From NCBI RefSeq assembly GCF_000300875.1, contig NZ_AMSG01000011.1:1-64000 (forward strand): a DNA stretch of 64,000 nucleotides. Reading direction: 5' to 3'. Of this stretch, positions 39,445 to 49,486 are shown piece by piece. The notes under the pieces are model-generated. The model saw only the letters and a list, made by a program, of their open reading frames with translations. It was not told the DNA's origin and did no database searches. Source of the stretch: Galbibacter marinus (lineage in GTDB: Bacteria; Bacteroidota; Bacteroidia; Flavobacteriales; Flavobacteriaceae). Positions within the stretch are counted from its first letter, which is position 1, and each line of letters begins with the position of its first letter. The translations under genes were made by a program, and so were the position numbers.

Positions 39445-40773
39445 CTAATTAGACTCCAGCCTCTTTATACAGTTTAATAGCGCTCTATAGTGATGATAGG
39501 TAGCTTTCCAAATATGACCTTTATCACCTTTGAGGTTTTCTGGCCTTTGATCCAATCCCCACTCATACCATCCTCCATGGGTATGATCAAGCAAATAATT
39601 ATCTACATAGGTCCATAATTCTTCAAACCGCTGCTGGTAATTATGCTTATCACTAGGGAAATGGGCCTGCATTAGAAGTAGGGAATTTAAGGCTTCGGCT
39701 TGAGACCACCAATTTTTATCACTGTTTACGATCTCCAGCTTCTCTTCTCCACTAAAATAGTATCCCCCATCAAATAATCCTCCAAGTACCGTATCCCATC
39801 CATTTTCCAAAGAATGATCAACCATTTGTTTTGCTACCTTTAGGGTGATTTTATGATCTTCTCGACCCAAGACATCCGAGGCCTCCAACATCAAATAAGC
39901 GGTCTCTACATCATGCCCAAAGGAAACATGATCCAAATAGTAATGGGTTTTGATACTTTCTCTAGAGGTATCTTTAAAACTAACAGGATTCCAATTTTCA
40001 GTAAAAAACAAATTCATGTAATGATCTTCATTAACAATGGTATCACGAATTAAAATCAAAAGTTCTTCCAACCGCTGTTTTAATAATTTATCCGGCCAAA
40101 TAGGATATAATTCTGTAAAAGCCTCCAAAAGATGAATACTGCTATTTTGATCTTTATACCCTACCTCAGAAGTAGATGCGAAGGTTTCATCCCTTTTAAT
40201 AGGCGTACCATCGAGTTCAAGAGATTGATAATAACCTTTATACAATTTATCGTGACTGTGCTCTTCAAGCCAATAGAAGGTTTTTTTGGCCAGTTCCAAT
40301 GCCTGCTTATTTCCAGAAGCTTTATAATAAGCGGCGAGTCCATAAATTGCAAAGGCATTTCCGTAAGCTGTTTTCTTAGGTTTCTCTGTTTCTATTGGAA
40401 TCCCTTTTTTATCAACAAGATCATAAAACCCACCATGGTTTGCATCCCACATTTTAGTTTTTAAAAAGTCAAAACCATGTTCAGCATAGTTTAAATAACG
40501 ACTTTCGTTGTAGTGCATTGCTGCTTGAGAAGTAACCCAAAGATGCCTTGATTGGGTTACGATCATTTTATCTTGGTTGTCTCCTACTTTAAAGTCGTAG
40601 GTTATGGTAGTAAAATAGCCCCCATCCTCAGTATCTAAAACCACAGGATACCATTTATCAGTAAGTCCCCAGGCAGCCTGGTGTTTCATTTCTTTAAGAA
40701 TTTGCACCTGTCTTTCTTGAGCGCCTGCTGTGAGTACTGTAAGCAGTACTACTATAATGGTAAATACTTTCAT
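39445..40773 (-). CDS. Secreted AGE-family (N-acylglucosamine 2-epimerase-like) protein
   Basis: A 442-residue (alpha/alpha)6-barrel protein with a signal peptide (KVFTIIVVLLTVLTAGAQ). Family segments include VTQSRHLWVTSQAAM, HGGFYDLVDKKG, YGNAFAIYGLAAYYKASG, HVSFGHDVETAYLMLEA and KGHIWKATYHHYRALLN, with conserved Arg and His residues of the epimerase/aldose-ketose isomerase superfamily. Members epimerise or isomerise sugars such as GlcNAc, cellobiose or mannose; which one is unclear. Export is unusual for the cytosolic members but common in PULs of Bacteroidetes. Divergent from the GH105 gene, 268 bp away. Confidence 0.82.
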   Translation of the reverse strand: MKVFTIIVVLLTVLTAGAQERQVQILKEMKHQAAWGLTDKWYPVVLDTEDGGYFTTITYDFKVGDNQDKMIVTQSRHLWVTSQAAMHYNESRYLNYAEHGFDFLKTKMWDANHGGFYDLVDKKGIPIETEKPKKTAYGNAFAIYGLAAYYKASGNKQALELAKKTFYWLEEHSHDKLYKGYYQSLELDGTPIKRDETFASTSEVGYKDQNSSIHLLEAFTELYPIWPDKLLKQRLEELLILIRDTIVNEDHYMNLFFTENWNPVSFKDTSRESIKTHYYLDHVSFGHDVETAYLMLEASDVLGREDHKITLKVAKQMVDHSLENGWDTVLGGLFDGGYYFSGEEKLEIVNSDKNWWSQAEALNSLLLMQAHFPSDKHNYQQRFEELWTYVDNYLLDHTHGGWYEWGLDQRPENLKGDKGHIWKATYHHYRALLNCIKRLESN

Positions 40774-41041
40774 GGTTGGTTAATTTTAGGCTAAAAATAG
40801 TTCAAATTCTCTAACAACAAACTAGGCGAACAATTTAAATTTAATTTTTTAGATCCCCAGGTTAGACTAACAGACCCTCTGAAAAAAGAAATAGACATGC
40901 TATTTTCTCAGCAGGATTGAACAGGATAGTATCACCAACACAATAGGGTATATTTGGGAGAGACCAACCAAAAGAAAATTATTAATCAAGGGGATCACTG
41001 CTTTCCTCCCATCCATTAAAGATGAATGGGTTTTCCGCAGT

Positions 41042-42376
41042 ATGTTTATGAAAACATTAAAACTTCTTTTTACTTGTACATTCTTGATTTGTATAAGTCC
41101 TTATCTTCACTCACAAATCAATGATGTCAACACACCCTTACACACCTTACAACCTGATTACAATACACCCTATGGTTCTCCTACCAAAGAACAGGTTAAA
41201 AAAGTTCTAGATAGGGTCTATCAATACCTAAATAAAAACACAGCATCAATGATGCTTTATAGCGATAGTAAAAAGGAAGTTAAGAATCTTAAAAACGTTA
41301 CGGGGGATATTATTTTTGAAGAAGGAACCTTTCGATTAACCAGTTATGAATGGGGTGTGACATATGCTGGAATGTTACTAGCATCCGAGGTCACAGGAGA
41401 AGATTATTTTAAAGACTACAGCTATGACAGATTGGGACTCATTGCTGATGTTGCTGCCTATCACAAACCTAGAAACATAGCGGATTCACCGATCCATTCG
41501 GTTTTAAACCCAGGGGCATTGGATGATTCCGGATCATTATGTGCAGCGATGATAAAAGCGAAAATGAGTGGATTTGACAATAAGAACTTAGATGCGGTTA
41601 TACAAAACTTTGCCAACTATATTAGTAACAAACAATTTCGACTCAAGGACGGAACCTTGGCTAGAAACCGTCCATTAGACAATACACTTTGGTTAGACGA
41701 TTTATTTATGAGTGTTCCTGCTTTAGCACAGATGGGACATTATACCGGTGATAATAAATACTTTGATGATGCAGTTAAACAAGTAAAACAGTACACAGAG
41801 CGCATGTTTAATAAGGAGAAAGGCTTGTATATGCACGGTTGGGTTCAAGCCATGGAAGTACATCCCGAATTCTTCTGGGCCAGAGCCAATGGTTGGGCTG
41901 TAATGACCCTTGTCGAACTATTAGAAGTACTTCCCAAAGATCATCAGGGATACGACTTGGTATTGAACCAGTTAAGAGCTCATGTAAAAGGTTTGATACA
42001 ACATCAGGATGGTTCAGGGTTTTGGCATCAACTCCTTGATAAAAACGACTCCTATTTAGAAACTTCTGCAACAGCCATTTACACCTATTCTATTGCTAGG
42101 GCGATCAACAAAGGCTATATTGATAAATTAGCCTATGCTCCAACGGCATTACTGGCTTGGAACGCAGTGAGCACAAAGGTTAATTCCAAGGGGGAAGTAG
42201 AGGGCACCTGTGTAGGTACAGGAATGGCATTTGACCCTGCTTTTTATTATTTTCGCCCAGTGAATACTTATGCGGCTCACGGATATGGCCCAGTATTACT
42301 GGCTGGAGCTGAAGTTTTAGCACTGCTAAAGAATTATGATTTTGAAATTAACGACAGTGCGTTGATGTTAAAATAA
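41042..42376 (+). CDS. GH105-type unsaturated glucuronyl/rhamnogalacturonyl hydrolase
   Basis: A 444-residue secreted enzyme (signal peptide MKTLKLLFTCTFLICISPYLHSQ; Met 3 at 41048 may be the real start). The (alpha/alpha)6 barrel carries TLWLDDLFMSVPAL (Asp 219/220, expected catalytic Asp zone) and FFWARANGWAVMTLVELLE. GH88/105 enzymes hydrate and release the unsaturated uronic acid left by polysaccharide lyases. That points to breakdown of pectin- or ulvan-like acidic glycans. No lyase is seen in the window, so it probably works with enzymes encoded elsewhere. Confidence 0.87.
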   Translation: MFMKTLKLLFTCTFLICISPYLHSQINDVNTPLHTLQPDYNTPYGSPTKEQVKKVLDRVYQYLNKNTASMMLYSDSKKEVKNLKNVTGDIIFEEGTFRLTSYEWGVTYAGMLLASEVTGEDYFKDYSYDRLGLIADVAAYHKPRNIADSPIHSVLNPGALDDSGSLCAAMIKAKMSGFDNKNLDAVIQNFANYISNKQFRLKDGTLARNRPLDNTLWLDDLFMSVPALAQMGHYTGDNKYFDDAVKQVKQYTERMFNKEKGLYMHGWVQAMEVHPEFFWARANGWAVMTLVELLEVLPKDHQGYDLVLNQLRAHVKGLIQHQDGSGFWHQLLDKNDSYLETSATAIYTYSIARAINKGYIDKLAYAPTALLAWNAVSTKVNSKGEVEGTCVGTGMAFDPAFYYFRPVNTYAAHGYGPVLLAGAEVLALLKNYDFEINDSALMLK

Positions 42377-42405
42377 CATCCGTAAAAATAAAACATACAC
42401 GAAAT

Positions 42406-42449
42406 ACTAAACCTTTCGCTGCTTCAAATAAAACGGCAAAAGGTTTAGT
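42406..42449. terminator. Bidirectional hairpin between GH105 and OYE genes
   Basis: ACTAAACCTTT (42406-42416) and AAAGGTTTAGT (42439-42449) form an exact 11-bp stem with a 22-nt loop between two convergent genes. A T-rich run follows on the plus strand (CATTTTAATA). Confidence 0.65.
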
Positions 42450-42480
42450 CATTTTAATACGTTAACCCATTAGATTGTAA

Positions 42481-43578
42481 TTACTTCCATTCTCCGTGAG
42501 CGGGATATGCTCTTTTGTATTGATTCGGCCATTTTTCAACACTGTTGCCCTCAAGAATATGGGCTGCATAAAGTGGAAAATGTGGATTTCGAAGACTCTC
42601 TCTAGCGATAAAGACAAGATCCGCCTCACCTGCTTGTAAAATAGCTTCTGCTTGCTCAGGGGTATTAATAAGACCGACAGCTCCAGTTGCAATGCTCGCT
42701 TGTTCTCTGATTTGGGCTGAAAAAGGCACTTGGTAATTCGGTTTGGCAGGAATATCAGCTAGGACATTTCCGCCTGTAGAGGTATCAATTAGGTGAACTC
42801 CCTTAGATTTAAGGATCGAAGATAGCCTTACTGAATCTTCAATACTCCAACCTCCTTCTGTCCAATCGGTAGCAGAAATACGTACCATAAGTGCTCTTTG
42901 TTTTCCCCATACCTCCTGAATGGTCTCAACAGCCTCCAGAGTTAGACGAATTCGGTTTTCAAAGCTTCCTCCGTAATTATCTTCACGTTTATTGCTCAAT
43001 GGAGAGTAAAACTGATGTAATAGATATCCATGTGCCGCATGAAGTTCAATGACATCATATCCAGCCTCTATGGCGCGCTGTGCTGCGGATTTAAAATCCT
43101 TTAAAACAGATTGTATATCCTCTAGGTTCATTGCCTTAGGAACATGCTTCTCATTGTTAAATGCAATTGCTGATGGTGCTATAGTTTCCCATCCATTTTC
43201 TAGATTCGGGGCAATTTGTCCTCCCCCATCCCATGGCTTTTCACAACTTGCTTTTCTACCAGCATGGGCTAGTTGAATTCCAATGTTGCTGCCCTGAGAA
43301 TGAACAAAATCAACAATTCTCTTTAGAGGTTCTATATGTGCATCTTCCCAAATTCCAAGATCACCGTAACTGATCCTTCCCTCTGGGCTAACTGCAGTGG
43401 CTTCTTGGATGATAAGTCCTGCGCCACCCACAGCTCTTGAACCTAAATGAACCAAGTGCCAGTCATTGGCCAATCCGTTTACAGCTGAGTACTGACACAT
43501 TGGTGAGATTACAATGCGATTATTTAATGTGACATCTCCTATTTGAAATGGACTAAGGAGTAATGATTTACCACTCAT
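42481..43578 (-). CDS. namA: NADPH dehydrogenase, Old Yellow Enzyme family (YqjM-like)
   Basis: A 365-residue cytosolic FMN enzyme that reduces activated C=C bonds of enals, enones or nitro compounds. YqjM-subfamily marks: IVISPMCQYSA (Cys 28 near FMN), GIQLAHAGRKAS, ELHAAHGYLLHQFYSPLSNK with the paired His residues, and NYGGSFENRIRL. Length fits the thermophilic-like OYE class. Stand-alone gene; probably detoxification rather than glycan use. The symbol is by similarity to the B. subtilis enzyme, not orthology proof. Confidence 0.85.
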   Translation of the reverse strand: MSGKSLLLSPFQIGDVTLNNRIVISPMCQYSAVNGLANDWHLVHLGSRAVGGAGLIIQEATAVSPEGRISYGDLGIWEDAHIEPLKRIVDFVHSQGSNIGIQLAHAGRKASCEKPWDGGGQIAPNLENGWETIAPSAIAFNNEKHVPKAMNLEDIQSVLKDFKSAAQRAIEAGYDVIELHAAHGYLLHQFYSPLSNKREDNYGGSFENRIRLTLEAVETIQEVWGKQRALMVRISATDWTEGGWSIEDSVRLSSILKSKGVHLIDTSTGGNVLADIPAKPNYQVPFSAQIREQASIATGAVGLINTPEQAEAILQAGEADLVFIARESLRNPHFPLYAAHILEGNSVEKWPNQYKRAYPAHGEWK

Positions 43579-43756
43579 AACAATATTTAACTATAATTAA
43601 TTCACTCCAAAATTAGTAAAACATAACCTCTTTAAATGGAATCATTTCTTAATGTAAAGCTAAAAGATCAAGTGTTACGTACAAAGATTTGATTTAAACC
43701 AAGGCTGCATACAACTACTTAAGTGGAATTTTCTAGAAGTCGTTTTCACATTTTAA

Positions 43757-44410
43757 AGTCAACAGGAAGGTTATCTTCAGAGCGATGGTTATGCGGCCTA
43801 CGAAAAAATTGGACAGCGTGAAGGGGTCACCCATTTATGTTGTCTTGCTCATGCACCAAGAGAGTTCGAGAAGGCATTGGATTATGATAAACTAAGAGCA
43901 GAAGTTGCTCTTACCTATATTCAGAAAATATATAAGATAGAGGCAAAGGCAAGAGAAGGCAAGCTTACACCTGAGCAGCGTAAAAAGTTAAGAATTGAAG
44001 AGTCGTTACCTATATTAAATGAGTTTGTAAAGTGGATGGTTAATCAATTAGAGCAGGGAAATGTACTTCCCAAGAGTCCTTTAGCAAAGGCGATCCATTA
44101 TAGTCTAAAACGCCGGGATCAACTTACAGCCTTTCTACATGACGGAATGCTCGAGCCAGACACAAATCTCGTGGAAAATCAAATTAGAGCAATAGCTCTA
44201 GGCCGGAAAAATTACTTGTTTGCTGGATCCCATGATGCGGCACAAAGATCAGCAATAATGTATTCGTTCTTCGCTAGTTGTAAAAAACATGATGTCAATC
44301 CAGCTGAGTGGTTAAAATACACTTTAGAAAATATCATGACCATCAATCATAAAAATATCCGAGATCTCTATCCACAGAATTACAAAAAAATGATGGAGGC
44401 TAATCAATAA
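43757..44410 (+). pseudogene. IS66-family transposase (tnpC) 3' fragment
   Basis: About 217 codons without a proper start: the frame follows a TAA at 43754 and reads EGYLQSDGYAAYEKIGQREG, HLCCLAHAPREFEKAL, then MDYDK ... LVENQIRAIALGRKNYLFAG to a stop at 44410. This is the C-terminal 40% of an IS66 TnpC (usual length about 500), including a catalytic Asp in QSDGY. The N-terminus, tnpA and tnpB are missing, and no terminal inverted repeat is evident. Nothing is seen in 43579-43756. Confidence 0.8.
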
Positions 44411-44421
44411 GAATTATTTTT

Positions 44422-44754
44422 TTATCCTCCAATATGTGATTGGCGGGGTGGATACTTTGTACTGAGCCGCTTGTCCAAAAAATTCAATTTTCTCGGTAAA
44501 GCTATATCGGCTGGAATACCTTGAAGTTTTGCCTGCTGAAGTATTTTTTTTCTTAAAATGACTTTATTGAAGTGCTTAATTAAATCATAGAAGTAATACA
44601 CAAAGATTACTATTAGAATACAAAAAAGAAAGCCAAGTATATTAAAAAAATTATCAAAAGAAATCAGCTCGTAATAGAGCATACAAACCAACAGCGTAAT
44701 TATTGGGGCAAAGCGAAATAGTAGTCGATTTATTATTATTCCGGTAATGTTCAT
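44422..44754 (-). CDS. Hypothetical two-helix membrane protein
   Basis: 110 residues with two hydrophobic helices (about 10-30 and 36-58) and a basic C-terminal tail (VILRKKILQQAKLQG). Not recognised. It ends 12 bp from the IS66 fragment on the opposite strand, so its C-terminus may have been trimmed by that insertion. Confidence 0.4.
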   Translation of the reverse strand: MNITGIIINRLLFRFAPIITLLVCMLYYELISFDNFFNILGFLFCILIVIFVYYFYDLIKHFNKVILRKKILQQAKLQGIPADIALPRKLNFLDKRLSTKYPPRQSHIGG

Positions 44755-44901
44755 TTAGCTTGTGTACTACAACTAGGTAATCACAAATGCGTTTACCTGC
44801 GTTCTATATATTCAAACTAATATAAATATAATTCTTCCAATTCCGGTGATGAGAGTGTCATTTAATCTTCTGTCTGGTTCCTCGGGAGGAGGCTGGGACT
44901 T

Positions 44902-45204
44902 TTAATATTCCAAAGGTTCTTTTCTTGCATAGCGCACACGGATAATGTAAACAGCTTCTTCTTCAACCAAATAAGATATTCGGTATGTGTGCTTTTCATA
45001 TGCCCTGATATTGCCTATGTTGTTTTCCTTGAGCGTGTCCAGTTTATAAATCTCTGGATCGGTCGCCAATATCGAAGCCGATTCGTAAATTTCGGAGATA
45101 ATTCTTGTAGTGGTTTCAAGTGATTCGGATTTTTCCAGTAAATCCAAAAATGCTTCGTTGAGTTCTGCATCTGCCTGATGCGTCCAGATTATTGCTTTCC
45201 CCAT
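44902..45204 (-). CDS. RelE/ParE-family toxin
   Basis: A 100-residue RelE/ParE-fold protein: WTHQADAELNEAFLDLLEKS at the N-terminus, GNIRAYEKHTYRISYLVEEE and IIRVRYARKEPLEY at the C-terminus. Full length and uninterrupted. Its start overlaps the antitoxin gene by 16 bp, so the two are co-translated. Could act on gyrase or on mRNA; sequence does not decide. Confidence 0.8.
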   Translation of the reverse strand: MGKAIIWTHQADAELNEAFLDLLEKSESLETTTRIISEIYESASILATDPEIYKLDTLKENNIGNIRAYEKHTYRISYLVEEEAVYIIRVRYARKEPLEY

Positions 45205-45425
45205 TGCTTAATGCGTTCTCCCATTTGTTGGTGCGAATAGGTCTGTCCACTTTCTATCTGTGCAATGGATGCATCTATTTCCTGATTGTACTGTTCGATA
45301 CTGATACGCTCCGATGATACTTTTTTATTGTATTTAAGCATATTCTTTATGGCTTCGATAAACGTAGGATCTTTTACTTTATCAAGCTCACTGTGTATCC
45401 ATTTTAAATCCGCATGTATGTCCAT
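45189..45425 (-). CDS. Antitoxin for the RelE/ParE toxin at 44902
   Basis: 78 residues from the ATG at 45425 (MDIHADLKWIHSELDKVKDP); an upstream in-frame ATG at 45470 adds 15 residues that look unlike a domain. The C-terminus (SIAQIESGQTYSHQQMGERI) is the toxin-binding type of tail seen in Bacteroidetes antitoxins of this kind. Overlap with the toxin start of 16 bp is typical. Confidence 0.7.
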   Translation of the reverse strand: MDIHADLKWIHSELDKVKDPTFIEAIKNMLKYNKKVSSERISIEQYNQEIDASIAQIESGQTYSHQQMGERIKQWGKQ

Positions 45426-45478
45426 AATATTTTCTTTTTTCTTACTGTAAATATACAATTTATGTGCCATAGTTTAAC

Positions 45479-45622
45479 TTATTGGGCGGTATTGATTGAC
45501 TGTAGTCTATAAAACTTCTCCGTTGTTGATGTCCTTTTATGTCTTGCAAGAACCTGGACAACCCTTGTATCGCTTTCCTTTTTCAAGAGGCTGGCGATGA
45601 CGCTCTGGAGAATTTTCACCAT
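45479..45622 (-). pseudogene. Possible tyrosine-recombinase C-terminal scrap
   Basis: A 47-codon frame from an ATG at 45622 reading LLKKESDTRVVQVLARHKRT then STTEKFYRLQ. The pattern of a helix, a 'lar/gHk' turn and 'TTExYxR' is like the end of tyrosine recombinases (where the catalytic His and Tyr lie). Too short to be sure. The rest of 45471-45877 has no gene that I recognise. Confidence 0.3.
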
Positions 45623-45877
45623 ATTTAAGAATCCTCAGATACTATATATTAATGTATAGCTAGACCTTCGCACTTTTGATGAAAGCAATTATATGGAAGT
45701 AGCTAGTACCATTGTTCTTAATAGCTTAAAACTAGCCCTTCAACATCGTCCTTTTAACGATTTTTAGCAAACGTTTTTATTCATTCAATTTTCTTTCCTG
45801 CTAGCATTGGGCGACCATACTTGCTTATTTCAATCCAATATGCTCCAGAATGACACAATCTAAAAACCAAGCAGTCC

Positions 45878-47275
45878 TTAAACCAATTTCATATTGACAG
45901 GGTCCCATTTAATGATTTCTTTCTTGAAATAGCTTTCATTACAAGCGAGCGAGGGGGCGGCAGTTCTAAATCCAAATTCAGCATCCTCCACTACGGGTTT
46001 ATCATCGCGAATAGCATCAAAAAAGTTGGTGAAATGATCTACATGCGAACTATAGCCATTGGGCGCCTTGAATACCACATCCTGAATTTGTTTTCTTTTG
46101 GTTTGTTCATCAGTCCATTTGGCTTTGTATTCTCTTGTAAGCTCATTTTGCATATCCTTTGAGAAGGTAAATAAAGAATCGTAGCCTCCAAATCCTGGAG
46201 CCTCTGGCATAATGTTATGCTTTACAGTAACGTTATCACCATCGATTCTCATGACCCCTTCAGATCCGATTAACTCAATGACTTCTTTTCCGCCTCCACC
46301 ACTAATGAAGTTTACTCTAAGATTAAGCTGAAAGGCTGGGTGCTCTTTGCTATCTGGATACTGCATAACTCCTGACATCACATCAGGCATATTTCGACCA
46401 TCCTTCCAGTAACTAAGTTGACCCGTGCTATAGATGGATTCTGGCCCTAGAGAATTGGTAATTAAATGCGTACCACTTAAAAGGTGCACATATAGGTCAC
46501 CTGCTACTCCAGTTCCTAATTCTTTATAAGCTCTCCACCAAAAGAATTTCTTGGCATCAAATTCCATTTTTTCGGTTACCTCGACAAAGCTTTCCCAATC
46601 TGTGGTATCGGGGTTGGCATCATTTGGAATGGTATATTCCCATGCTCCAATGGAACTTTGTCTATCATAGACAGCACTTACCATATTTAAGTCCCCAATT
46701 TCTCCAGAGGCAAGTAACTCTTTTGCTTTGATATAGCCAATACTACTAACTCGTTGGCTTCCTACTTGGAAAACCTTTCCAGAGGCTTTAGCGGCTTTTA
46801 TCAGTGGAAGCCCCTCCTCTATTTTGTACACCATTGGTTTTTCTAAGTACACATGCTTTCCTTTAGCTAACGCATCATGAGCCATCTGCGCATGCCATAC
46901 ATCTGTTGTACAAATCAGTACCGCATCCACATCGCTACGATCTAAAATATCTTTATAATTTCTGGTGGTAAATATTTTTTTACCGAATTTCTCTTTTGCA
47001 TTCTGTATTCTTCCTGTGTACAGATCACATATGGCGACAACTTCTACACCAGGCACCTCCAAAGCAGAATTTAAATCAAAATGACCTTGCACCCCAAACC
47101 CTATCACACCGATACGGATGGTATCGTTGGATGAAAATGGACGGTCGTAACGCATAATACGCTCCTCTGCTTTCTCCTGTGCTGCTGAAGTAGTAAAAGG
47201 GATGGCTGCTGAGACCAAGGTGGTCGCTCCAATTTGGCGTAAAAATTTCCTGCGTGCGTTCTTATTATCTTTCAT
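45878..47275 (-). CDS. Exported Gfo/Idh/MocA-family oxidoreductase
   Basis: A 465-residue protein with a Tat signal (NARRKFLRQIGATTLVSAA), a Rossmann domain (IRIGVIGFGVQGHFDLNSAL, about 53-72), the EKP motif in YLEKPMV (about 144-150) and a long C-terminal domain with LGTGVAGDLYVHLLSGTHLI. It is larger than the first Gfo/Idh/MocA protein at 11431, and of a different subgroup. The TolB-like propeller gene ends 17 bp upstream on the same strand, so the two form one operon. Substrate unknown. Confidence 0.86.
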   Translation of the reverse strand: MKDNKNARRKFLRQIGATTLVSAAIPFTTSAAQEKAEERIMRYDRPFSSNDTIRIGVIGFGVQGHFDLNSALEVPGVEVVAICDLYTGRIQNAKEKFGKKIFTTRNYKDILDRSDVDAVLICTTDVWHAQMAHDALAKGKHVYLEKPMVYKIEEGLPLIKAAKASGKVFQVGSQRVSSIGYIKAKELLASGEIGDLNMVSAVYDRQSSIGAWEYTIPNDANPDTTDWESFVEVTEKMEFDAKKFFWWRAYKELGTGVAGDLYVHLLSGTHLITNSLGPESIYSTGQLSYWKDGRNMPDVMSGVMQYPDSKEHPAFQLNLRVNFISGGGGKEVIELIGSEGVMRIDGDNVTVKHNIMPEAPGFGGYDSLFTFSKDMQNELTREYKAKWTDEQTKRKQIQDVVFKAPNGYSSHVDHFTNFFDAIRDDKPVVEDAEFGFRTAAPSLACNESYFKKEIIKWDPVNMKLV

Positions 47276-47291
47276 AAGTAGTAAATAATTT

Positions 47292-48278
47292 TTAATTCAT
47301 TAAGTAGCGGACAAAAGCAATTTTCTTACTATCTGGACTCCATGATGGAACATTGATGGTTCCCTGTCCTCCGAAGAATTCTGGAGTTATGTCCTTAATC
47401 TCTTTAGTTTCTATATTCAATAGGCGAAGTTTCACCTGTTTTCCAAAAGGATGATTTTGTTTTTGATCATTGATATAAGCTATGTAGGCAATCCACTTGC
47501 CATCTGGAGATGGGTGCGGAAACCAATTGGAGTACTTATCAAAGGTTAGTTGCTCGGGATTTTTTCCATCCGCTGACATGTGCCATATTTGCATACGTCC
47601 CGAGCGATAGGAATTAAAATAGATGAATTTACCATCCGGAGAATATTCTGGACCATCATCTAAACCTTCATCAGTGGTTAATCTTGTTTCCTCGCCTCCT
47701 TCTATGCCAATGGTATATACATCATAATTACCATTGCGCTCTGCGCAATAGGTTAGCTTTTTTCCATCTGGAGACCATCCGTGCCAAAAGGATGGTACCT
47801 TTGAGGTCACTCTTCTGGGCTCTCCACCTTCAATGGGCATAACATAGATAGCAGACTTATAAGATTTAGGAGATGGATCTGATTTATCATTGTGGCTAAT
47901 GGCTAGCCATTTACCGTCAAAAGATATTCCATGATCATTATTGCATTGATCTGCAATGCCTGTATCCAATAGCTCTAAATCTTTGGTTTCTAAATCAAGG
48001 GTGTAAAGTTTGCCATAACTATTTACAATGAGATAGTTATCAGGGTGCCAATTAGGAGCTTCAAAGTGTTTGTTTAAAGTAAGGATAGTATCAATCTCAC
48101 CCGTTGAAATATCCACTGTTTGGATATAGCTTGTGGTATCAATTTTCTTTTCTGAAGCTTCATTTTGAGAATAAGCAAATAGACAAAAAATAAAACTTAT
48201 TAGAGCCAAAAAATTGTGCTTCCATGAACATTGATTGTTAGGTAATAAGCGCAGCAGATTATAAAATGATTTTGTCAT
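47292..48278 (-). CDS. TolB-like PD40 beta-propeller protein
   Basis: A 328-residue protein with an N-terminal hydrophobic signal or anchor (about 22-38, [17 protein letters not shown]) and WD40-like PD40 repeats: [73 protein letters not shown]. Such exported propellers bind ligands or serve as scaffolds; no catalytic residues are visible. First gene of a two-gene unit with the oxidoreductase downstream. Confidence 0.82.
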   Translation of the reverse strand: MTKSFYNLLRLLPNNQCSWKHNFLALISFIFCLFAYSQNEASEKKIDTTSYIQTVDISTGEIDTILTLNKHFEAPNWHPDNYLIVNSYGKLYTLDLETKDLELLDTGIADQCNNDHGISFDGKWLAISHNDKSDPSPKSYKSAIYVMPIEGGEPRRVTSKVPSFWHGWSPDGKKLTYCAERNGNYDVYTIGIEGGEETRLTTDEGLDDGPEYSPDGKFIYFNSYRSGRMQIWHMSADGKNPEQLTFDKYSNWFPHPSPDGKWIAYIAYINDQKQNHPFGKQVKLRLLNIETKEIKDITPEFFGGQGTINVPSWSPDSKKIAFVRYLMN

Positions 48279-48330
48279 GTTTAACTCATTGGCTCTTGCA
48301 GGTTTTAAATATACATGGAATTTCTAAAAA

Positions 48331-49197
48331 ATGGTAATTGTCTCTGGCATTAACAGTGTTAAATATTTCAAATGGAGCATCTATAGCGGTTTTGGGACCA
48401 AACATGAAGAACGAACATCAAGATTCTGGATAGATTCAGAGGGTGTTGATCAAGAAACCTACGATGCTAATGTTCCTAATCAGACATTATACCGAAAAGC
48501 TATTGGAGAAAATTATAGGATAAGCTATGTATATAAGGATTCACAAGGGCAAAATCTATATTATGAATTTGATCAGGGTAGCCTTGCTGAAAATGGCCAG
48601 ATATTCTACTACAAAAACGGTGTCCTTACATTTATGGACAACGATAGTATAGGGACTGTTACATCCATTGCCTTTCATAATGACAAACCGTATTTCGCTG
48701 GCACCTTCGCCCAAATCAGATCCTCAACAGGAGGAAGTGAATTAGACCCTTCTACACCTTTTATATGGGATGGTAATGATCTTATAACCACTTTGCCTTT
48801 ACCTAATCAAGGATCAAATTTTAAAGGAATAAGTACCATCTATGTTGAAAATCCGGAAACAACTTATGTAGGAGGACGCTTTGGGCTACCCGTGTACTGG
48901 GAAAACACCAATCCAGTAATATTGGACCAACGTTATGGCGAGGTATAGCAAATAGCCAAATCAGGCGAAGACATTTATGCCGTGGGGCTCATTAATAAAC
49001 ATAATTCAAATAGTACAGGTCATACAGCTTGTTATTGGAAAAACGGGGAACTTCATGAACTAGAGGATAATGCTCAAGCTTATGGAATCTTCATAGATGG
49101 TGATGATGTTTATATCAGTGGAGCTTTTGGAGCTAAGCCGATAGATTACAAACCTTGTTATTGGAAAAACGGCATTAGGGTGGGTTTGCCTTTGTAA
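48331..49197 (+). pseudogene. 'YWKNG'-repeat protein gene with in-frame TAG
   Basis: A frame from 48331 runs 205 codons to TAG at 48946-48948, then continues without shift for 82 more codons to 49197. Both parts have the same repeat type (IFYYKNGVLTFMDNDSI; TACYWKNGELHELEDN; KPCYWKNGIRVGLP), so the TAG most likely interrupts one gene. There is no signal peptide at the front, so the 5' end may also be lost. Proteins with these short repeats are predicted propellers of unknown role in Bacteroidetes. Confidence 0.65.
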
Positions 49198-49408
49198 TAA
49201 AATAGAGTTATTGATTTGTGCCAGTCCTTCGTTTCTGTTTTTTCTCCTTCGCAAACAATCAAAAGTGTTGGCTTTTGGCGAAGTAATGTATCCATGACAC
49301 AAAACCATTTTCAACCTCACTACATTTAATTATAAAAACAGTTGAAAAGCGAACATGGAAGACATCTATCAAATCCCTATTTTTCGAACTAGGCAGATCT
49401 AAAAACAG

Positions 49409-49442
49409 AAAATCCCAAAAGTGTATTAGACCTTGGGATTTT
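49409..49442 (-). terminator. Intrinsic terminator of the third SusCD operon
   Basis: TTGGGATTTT (49433-49442) and AAAATCCCAA (49409-49418) form a 10-bp stem with a 14-nt loop. On the minus strand it is followed by TTTTCTGTTTTT-like sequence, and it starts 45 bp after the susD stop. Confidence 0.75.
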
Positions 49443-49486
49443 GCTTTAATTATTCTTGGTGAATGAAATAAAATTTATAATTCAAA

